A stretch of DNA of 64,000 nucleotides. Source: Leishmania mexicana MHOM/GT/2001/U1103 (Eukaryota > Euglenozoa > Kinetoplastea > Trypanosomatida > Trypanosomatidae). The notes below the pieces were generated by a model, which saw only the letters and a list, made by a program, of their open reading frames with translations, did not search any database and was not told where the DNA came from. The stretch spans positions 491,501 to 555,500 of the forward strand of contig NC_018324.1 in NCBI RefSeq assembly GCF_000234665.1. Reading direction: 5' to 3'. Within the stretch, counting starts at the first letter, position 1, and each line of letters starts with the position of its first letter. Position numbers and translations under genes: made by a program. Below are positions 35,601-44,600 of the stretch, one piece after another.

Positions 35601-38600
35601 GAGATGGTGCATTCGCTCTCGTGCTCGGCGCGCAGTGTGCGCTCCGGGCTTCGCTTCTCCTCGAAACGGTACCGCCCTTTCACCGCACCCGTCGCCGCAA
35701 GACGTCGCGCGCCAGCCGTGAGAGAGACCTCGAAGCCAACGGCAACGTCGACCGAGAAAATCATAGACACCGCCCACACCGAGGTCGTCGGCAGTTGGGG
35801 CACAGCTGTAGCATTCGCGGTGGCGCCGAAGTTGGCTTGTGGAACGCTTGCTGCTCTCCCCTCCACCTGCGCGCCCGTGGCGACCGTCAAGGGCGAAGCA
35901 CTCACGTCCACAAGTGGAGGAGGCAGGAGGCACAGAGATCGCTCGCCAAGCTCCACATACGCCTCCAGCACGCATGCGTCATGCCTCACCGCATGTGCCC
36001 CCTCACCAACAACAACCCGAACGTTCTCGAAGCGCACCGTCAAGTCCGGGTCAACGCGTATGGCGGGGCAGACCTCTCCGTTCGCACCCACTGGGAAAGA
36101 CATAAAGATAGTTGCCGCGCCGCCTTGAACCTTGTCACCACCCGTACCGCCGGCGCCGCCACCGCGCACCGTGATTACGCTGCGCCCAGCAGTGCCGCAG
36201 AAGTGTAGCTGGAAGCCACCTTCACCGCCGAGTCGCAAGTCTTCGTAAACGCACCAGTCTGTCGCCACCTCGACCACCCGCACCCGTCCAGCGTGGCGAT
36301 TCAGCGCCCCAGATGCTGGCAGCACCGCAGTGGCACTCCCAGCGCGCAACGCAGTATCCTCCAAGTCGTCCAGTATGTGGGTCAAAGACGCGTCTGCACT
36401 CGCTACGGAAATACCTGCAACGCAGGGGCGTAGCACGCGCTCCATCAGCACCTTGAGTAGCGTCATGGATGGATGTGCGCGCAACGCGTCAAGACGAATC
36501 ACGAGAGCTGTCGCATCGTCGGCAGCGATGTCCTCCGCTGCAGTACCTTGCACCTCGCCTCCCGTCGAAAGTGAGAGAGATCGCTGCACCACAGAAAAAC
36601 CCGAGCGGTTACTGTTGCGGGTGCTGGTAGCTCCGCCTGTGACGGGTGCGCTGTGGGGAGCGCGATCGCCACTCGGTTCCACCAATGGACGCAGCTCCAA
36701 GAACGTCGACGGTATCTCCATGACCCGTTCGTCCAGTGCCTCTGCGGCGTCTGTGACAACTGTTTCACCCACGACACTGGCCACCCACACCTCCGCGTGC
36801 GGTCGTCGGTTACTACCCTCGTTACCACCACGCCGAGTGAGCAGTTCGACGTGTACGTCTTCTACGCTGATCGAGCAAAGATACCGCAGCGTCTGCTCTG
36901 AGGAGGACACGGCTGCCTCCGCCACCACGCAGTGCAGCAGTACGCGCGGAACGTCTGCTCGCAAGTGCCACAGCGTGCCTGCCCGACGGAGAACCCTATC
37001 GCCAGACGCCGCATTGTCTTTCGCCCCTCTCGCCTGTGCGTATCGGCGCGGAACCTTTTGTCGCGCCAGTAGCCAAAGCGCGGCCACCGTCCTTTCCAAA
37101 GCGTCACCCGTGAGCACGTGAAGACAAACTGCATTCTGCTTCGTTGCGGCGGCGGCCGAGAGGGTCACCTCAACCGGGTCCGAGGCGGACTGCGAGGAAG
37201 AGGAGAGGACGAAAGTTGTCCTTACGTCGTCCAGCAGGGGATGGGCTTTACCGTCTGTAGAGGGGCCGCAGTTATACGTCGCGGAAAGCACTGCAGACGA
37301 CTCCAGTCGTATGCCGACAACCGTGCCAACACAGCTGGAGTCGATCCGACTCGTCGACTCTACGCAACGCAAAGCCACCTGCCGCGCCGCCAAGCACACG
37401 GCCGGCGCAGCGGAGCAGGTACGCTTACTGTGGGGTGCAAAGCACAGAAGCTCTGCCTTGTCGATGTCCACCTCTGCACGGGGAATCCACGCCACCCATG
37501 ACGGCGCAGCACCACCCGCCGGCGGGTCGCTCTCCGACGCGTGCGGAGGTGTGACTTCCGCGTGGGCAGCCAAAGCGGTCACTGTGCCCTTCATCACCTT
37601 TGCAATGCGGAAAGCGCACAGGGCCCAGCGGTGACCGTCGCTATTCATGATCGACACGAATGGCGTACGGTACTGCACTAAGAGGCGCTGCTGTTGAGCG
37701 CGCGTGACCACTAACACCGGCGACACTGTCCGAGCGAGAACTATGGGTGTCTTCCCGTAGGCAGCGCCAGGTTGCGGCAGCATCGAGTGCATGCATACCT
37801 CATCACAGCGCAGCTCCAGTGCCGTCGCTGCCTCTAGGTCTACCTCCCCGTCCATTGGAGAGAACGTGATGTGTGTTCGTTTTGCACACACACGGGCGGC
37901 GGGGGCAAGCACCAACTCCGTGTGGCGAACCTCTGCATTGATGCGCTGCAACCAACGCCGCTTACATCCCCCTTCACTCTCCATCGCCAGCTCTGACTTG
38001 CGTTTTGCCTCCTGTGGGCACGCCGAAGATTGTGCAATGCAGGTTACGGCGCTTTCCCATCTCCGCCTCAGATGGCGGTATGCTTTCCACCAGCACACCA
38101 TTGAGGCTGCGGTTAAAGAGCTTGCGTGCATCACAACCCGCCCCACGTTCACGTCCAGTCGAGCCTCAGCAGGGGCGTAGTCAGCCACCATTGCGTCCGC
38201 CATCCCGCCCTGGGCAACCGCCGAAATGTACAGTAGAAGGTTACCGGCCCCGTCGTGGATGTGCACCGGCGCCGTCCGCAGGCGCATGAGCGTGTGCGTC
38301 GTCTCCACCACCGCACTCTCGTCATCAACGCGGCCATGGCACTCAGTCGTCTTTTCATCATACCCTGAATTAAGTCGAGCTATGTCGAGGACGGTCGTTT
38401 GCTCCACTGCCTCCTCGCCGGCCTCTTTGTCCACCTGCACGGTGATGGCACCCTCCACAGAGACGCACATGGCACAGTTATTTTTCAACGCTGAGGCGGC
38501 CCTGTCGCCCACCATCGCCGCGGTGGTGTCCATGATCAACTCCACATGCCGCCCAGATAGGCCCAGCCCGAATTCATACCAGGTAAACAGCCCGTGGCGC

Positions 38601-41600
38601 TGCTGCGCACCGGGGCGCCACCAGCCGGCGTGTCTGCTCGTTGTGCCTGCATCCACTGCAGCTGCCACGCTCGACTCGCATGCTTGCCGCGTCTGCCGCC
38701 ACAACGCGGCCAGACGCGCTGCGGCGGATGCCAATGTGAAAATGGTGGACAGATGAACCTGCACAGAAGCCTCTTTGTGCCCTGGCGCCGTGCCGACGAC
38801 GCCATCGCTCTCGGCGCCCACATCGATGTGGAGACTCGCCAAAACATGATAGTGCAGGCCGCTGAGCGCTGTCACCGATGTGGGCTCCATCTGAAAAACA
38901 TTGGCCGTGCTGCCGTGCAGCCAGCGCAGCGGCAATTCGTCAGCCGAGGAGGACAGCTCGAGCTCATCGTCCGTACCTGTGGCTCCCATGCCACGCACGC
39001 AGATGATTCTGCGCGTCAGAGGGAGTGATACCTTTATGCGCACATCTGGAAGCGTCCAACACGCCCGCGTGTCGCTGTTGGTAGAGAAGACGACGCCCTG
39101 AACGACCAGCTGCGATATCATGTGCCATATCTGCACTCGCCAGCCACGACTCAGCCCGTCGCCAATGAGCGACGCGGGCATTCGTGTGCTCGTGAGAACG
39201 CTCTGCAGCTGGACGCTCGTTGTCAGCCGAGCTGAGCTAACGGCAACGCTCCAAGAAGTGAGATCACTGCCGGCATCGCAACTCGCCGCCGGCTCACCTA
39301 GAGGTGTAGCCTCTGCAGACACCCGCACCTCTACATCTGTGAGCTTCGCCTCCATATCTATGTACGTAAGCGTCGGCGATTCGGCATCTCTGCCATCGCG
39401 CGGCACAGCGCGGGCGTATGACTTCATTCCTTCAGTGGCTTGCGCCTCCATCACCTGCCGCACCACCTCGCGCGCGAGGGAGAATAGTGGGACGGCAGGG
39501 ACCTCGAGAAGCATGCGCTGCAGCCGCACCTGCACCACAGACGTGCGGTGTAAGGTGAGATCCGTTACTTGGTAGCGGCGCCCGTACCGAAGCGATCTCA
39601 AACTGCCGGCGTCCGAGAAGCAAACAAGGCCAAGAGAGATGCAGGTCTCGCTACTATGCGCCGATAGCAGCGGCGGCTTCGAAGCGGGCGTCACCGTCGC
39701 AGCGGCAGCTTGCCTCGGGAAACTGCTCTTTACGTCGGGGGCAGCGGATGCCGCCGAAGAAGCTTCGTCAGGCTGACGGCGAAGTACGGAGGCGTAGCTG
39801 GACTCGGGCGAGAGATGTGACTCCAGCCCCGTGGCGCCATCAGCCTCCGCTGAGACACACAGCAGCAGCAACTCCGGGCAGTGAGGAACCTCCAAGACAA
39901 ACTCGTCGCAAATGCGCTCCGCGTTGTTCAGGGGTTCGCGGCCGCCTTCTTGCACAGCTGGCAAAGGCGACGCTGTCAGCCTGGCCTCGGGCACAGTGAG
40001 CCGGCACAACGGCTGCCGGTCGCCATTGGCGCAGCCGACGGTGGAAAAACTGACTTGTGTGTGTGTGATCTCGACGGTTCCGTGAAGCCGCCGCCAGCGA
40101 CGCTGCCGCAACGCGAGGTGTTCCTGTCGTGTCGACAACGCCGCCTTGTCCTCATCCATGTACTCACCCCCGCTCGTCCCGCGATGATCGCCGAAGGCGC
40201 TGCTGCCTAGTCCACTGGCGCCCTCGTTCTTATTCTGGGCTGCCTCGCCAAATCTTGCGATAGTGCCGGCCCTTCCGCTTTTGCCTGATGTGCGTGCAGC
40301 GGTGCTTTGGGGGCCGCCCTGTGTCGAGCAGACGCCGGCAAACATGCTGCACAGCAGCAGCCACCACTTGATGTGTGACACTCTCAAGTGGGAGTGCCGC
40401 ACCGCCGCAGCGACCTTGACGACCGCAGCATCATTCCTCGCAACGTCGTCCACCCCGCTCGACGCTCGGCCAGCACGCCGCTCGAGAAGCGCCAGACCCA
40501 CCAAGTCAATCGTCAAAAGGACGTGTGTACTTGTTGTCCCCGTCACATCCGTGTCTCCAGTTAAGTTCTCCAGCACCTCTTCTCTCGCCAGCAGTTCCAG
40601 GCCGCTCAACTGACCATTCTTCACCGGTGACGTCGACCAACACCCGCCCGCGGCGGAGTACAGTTGCCCGCCACTGCGCAGCCCTACCTCGTAGCTGACG
40701 CGGCGCGTTGACGGCAGTCGTGGCGGGGGTGCTGCAGGAGCGATGGATTCGCTTTCGTCCTGCTCGGTTGACCGCGGCATCGTTGACTGACGCGCGCTCC
40801 TGTCGAGCGCGGCGTAGTCATCTGTGTCGATCACGATGGACACCGCAGGAATGGTGAGCAGCAGCGTCACCGACGGCGACAGAGCGGCTTGTTCGTGCGA
40901 CGGTGCTTCCGCACCCTGGTGTGACGACCAAAGTGGATGGGGCCCTCCCATTGGAAAAGTGACGGTTGGAGGGGCCCTCGACGCATGCTGCAGATGGCTA
41001 CCGCCGACACTCGGCGTACGCCTGGTTGAAGGGATGGGGAGCTGGGCCACGTTATATAGGAAGAAGCGGACAAGACTGCGACACTGCTCCGCGCTCATGT
41101 GAATCGTCACATCAGAGGGCCGGCTTGCAGTGCTACAGGCTGCTTCGTGTACGGATGCCGTGCGCTCTGGATACGGTATGGATGCGGGGTGCACTCCCAC
41201 CAGAAAAGCCCAGTCATCGGGCGCGCCGCGCTGATACGCGTAGCCGGTAAGATCCTCTTTCGGAACAAGCAGCACGCCCCTATTGGCGCGCAACTTCACA
41301 TCGGGAAGACAGACATCGCGCGACGGTGTGCACAACAAATCCAGCAGCTGCATGCGATTTGTGTCGACAAAGGCGTGCGTCCGTGTCTCCAACGTAGTTG
41401 ACGCAGCAGGCGCCCCTGGCGTAGTCCGCTGCAGCCCACACACGATCTGCTCAACATGGACCACCGAGAAGGTGCTCGGTTTAGTCATGTCAATCGGCAC
41501 CGCTGCATCTGTCGCGAGAACAACATCCAGGTTCGATATCGTGGCCTCCACCGAGAGCGACAACGGCGCCGCAGCCTCCCAGGAGGCACGAGCGCCGCCG

Positions 41601-44600
41601 CCCACCCTGGATCGCCGTGTGGAATCTGCAACCCACGGCGTGTGGGTATACCCGCGGCGCAGCAGCGGTGATCGAGCCAGCTCGCCGAGACGCACGATTC
41701 GCTCATCTGTTTTCATGGCTGCCGCGTAGAAGTAGAGGAATGGGCAGTAGACGTGAATCGCACCGCCCACCAACGCGACGCGACACGTCGTGGACGGTGG
41801 CACCCCCGGTCCCGTTAATGTAGACGTGTCGGTGTCTCCGACGCATGAGTCGGGAAGCGTGACGTCAACCACACACTGTAGGGCATGTGCCGTGCCATCA
41901 CCAATGCAGGTAGCCCACGGGTACGCCGAAATCAGACTACGCACCTCGGGGTCCCCGCCAATGTAATCGGCGAGCTGCATCACCTCCGAGACGCTGAACC
42001 GGAGATGCACATGCTTTCCACCACGGTCGGTGTCGCCTGTCAAGGAGTCAAGGGTGCAGAGAACGTCCTCTATGGTGGTAGTCACCTCCACATAGGGCGC
42101 ATCCACGACATCGTCTGTACCCAGGGGAATCTGAAATCGGGCAGTGTGCACGCGCACGCTGATCGGCCGAACACCGAAGAAGCGGCTTTGCGGCATCTCA
42201 GAGTCTGCGGTCTCGCTGCGCGACGCCCCTGTCAGGTCATAGGGTGCCGCTGCAGGCGGCAGCTTAATAGACCGCATGGTGCACACCGTGCCGATTAACA
42301 CTTGCAGCAGTTCGACCAGGACAACATCGCAGAACGCTGACACGGTTTGAATTGTGAGCGCCGCCCCAGGCCTCCTGGGCTCTGTGCAGGTCTGTAAAAG
42401 CGTCAAGTGCTCGATGGTGAGCAGCTTCCGCCCAGCTGTGGTGGTCATGGTGATGTCCGGGATCGAGAGGAGGAGTCGAGGGCACACGTTTTCTCTCATC
42501 GGGCAGAGCGGTAGCGGATCGTAGCTACTCCACTCTCCGGCATGCCACTGGATGTCGGCAAAGTTGCAGATCAGCTCAATCGCACGCGGCTCCTCTGCAC
42601 CGAGCGCACAAAGCGCCTCGCGGTACGGTGCCGTTGCAGGTGGCAACTGCTCGGGGGCTACCAGCACCAACTCGCCGAGATCCACATTCGCCTCGGAGCG
42701 AATAAGAAGACGTGCCACGCCCACACCGACAGTGCAAACTCGGCCGCCGAAGACGCCAGTAGCGAGCTCGCCTCTTGAGATAGCATGGGCAACCGTGGTC
42801 GCCGAAATCGGTGCGATGGAGAGCGGGGCGGAAAGAGCAGATACGATGTGCCGTGCGCAGTCGACTGGCACTTCCCGAAGCATGGGCGGCGATTCGCTGT
42901 CTGCTCGTAGCTCCACACAAGTCGACGTTGCCAACCGCCACGGAACAGCAGCTCCTCGCGTGCCGGACCACCTGCTTTCTGCCTGCTGGAGCTCGGCCGT
43001 CAGCGTGCGCACAGCCTGCCCATTTGCGTCAGCAGCGGCCAACACCGTCGGCTGCAGCAGCGCATCGTTCACTAGCGCAAACACATAGGGGTTAGCGACG
43101 GCGTCGATGCCCTTGTTGAGCAGCACTGTGAACTCCTTGGGATTTAGCCGCACCTCACCAGCGACAAATGAAAGCAGCTCGAGCTGCCGGCTGGAGGTGA
43201 GAGTGGGTGCGGTGCAGCCGTTTTGGCAGAATACGCGGACGGCCTTGCTTTGGTCGCCGATGCAAAGGTAGTACTCGTTCTCGGTCCCCTTGTACCGCTT
43301 CGTCGGAGGTGCAGTGGTCCACAGCCGCGTGGTGGACACCGACAGCACAAGACACGCCTCGTTCCTCAAGAAGCACCGCTCTGGTGCGACACGCGCGAAC
43401 ATGCCTGGACTTGCACTCGGCGAGGAGGACAAAGAGTCCGTGTATTCCTCCTCGTCAGTGTCGCCTTCGACCGCAAAGCTCTGAATGCTGTGCGTTGTAC
43501 GAAGCCACACTGCACCAGGCGCGGCATCGCCGCTTTGCAGGATTGCCTCATCGTGTAGCCTCTCATCACCCGCGTGGCCATCGCCGGACGCGATTTCAGT
43601 AGGTAACTGCCGCTGACACTCACCGCACTTCAGGGTGCTGTCGCAGTGCATTGTGCCCGGGAGAGACCGCGGTAGTGCAGCCGAGGAGAAGGCCGACGGC
43701 TGACGGCTGAATATTTCCAAGTCAGAGCTCTCGATGTCACGCGTGAAAAGAGGAACGCAAACGTCGAGGGACTGGATGGTCACGCTAAGCACGCGTGGCG
43801 CCGGCGACGCACGTGGTGCAGTCGCCTCCGTTGCCGTGTGTGAGCATTGGCCACCAGGAACCGGCGTGCCCGAGCTCGACGCCGGCGTCCGACTACCGAC
43901 AGAGGCAGAGCCATGCAGATCGCTTTGCGCGCTCTCCGCTAATACGGGCATCGCGCCGGTAGACGCCTCGGTGGCGCCATTGACGTAGAATGCCCGCTGC
44001 ACCGCCCGAAACCAACGCACGAAGGCGGAAACCTCCGTGTACCACCAGGCCCACTCGTGCGTCGGCTGACAAATCACCAGCTGCGGAGCCACCAAAACGC
44101 GTGTGTGGGTGCGCTGCGCGTTTCGCTTCACCACCACATAGTCCTCCCTGAACTCCTCCTTTGACTGCAAAAGAGCTGAGCGCAAGGCACCCTCAAAGGT
44201 GAGCGATGCCGAGCCAAGAAAAAAGGACAGCGACGCCTTGTCTGGCCGGTCGTCGGGTATGGTGGTGTAGAATAGCTCCACGGCGCGTAGTCGGACGATG
44301 AGACGCTGTTCAACACGCTGCAACGGGGTGGCGGACGGCGTCGCCGGCACACTGCTATCGTGTGTCAAAGGCCAGTAGATAGGATCGAGGCGGACGATAA
44401 GCTTTGGAAAAAGCGCACACAACGTGAAGTACAACTTGTTCTCCGCTGCCAGCTCGGGCAGGCGGTTTTGTGGTGCCCTTGGCCGCGCCAACCGAGCGAA
44501 GTGCGGGGAGGTGTAGCGTCGCCCAAGGTCCCACTCCAGCGCCACCAAGTCGCGAAAACAGGCGCCTCTGTACGTAGGCACCGATATCACACCCATGCCG

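Noticed and set aside
35222..36208. Plus-strand frame of 328 codons inside the VPS13-like gene
   Set aside because: Antisense shadow of a GC-rich coding region. The minus frame has clear family similarity throughout.
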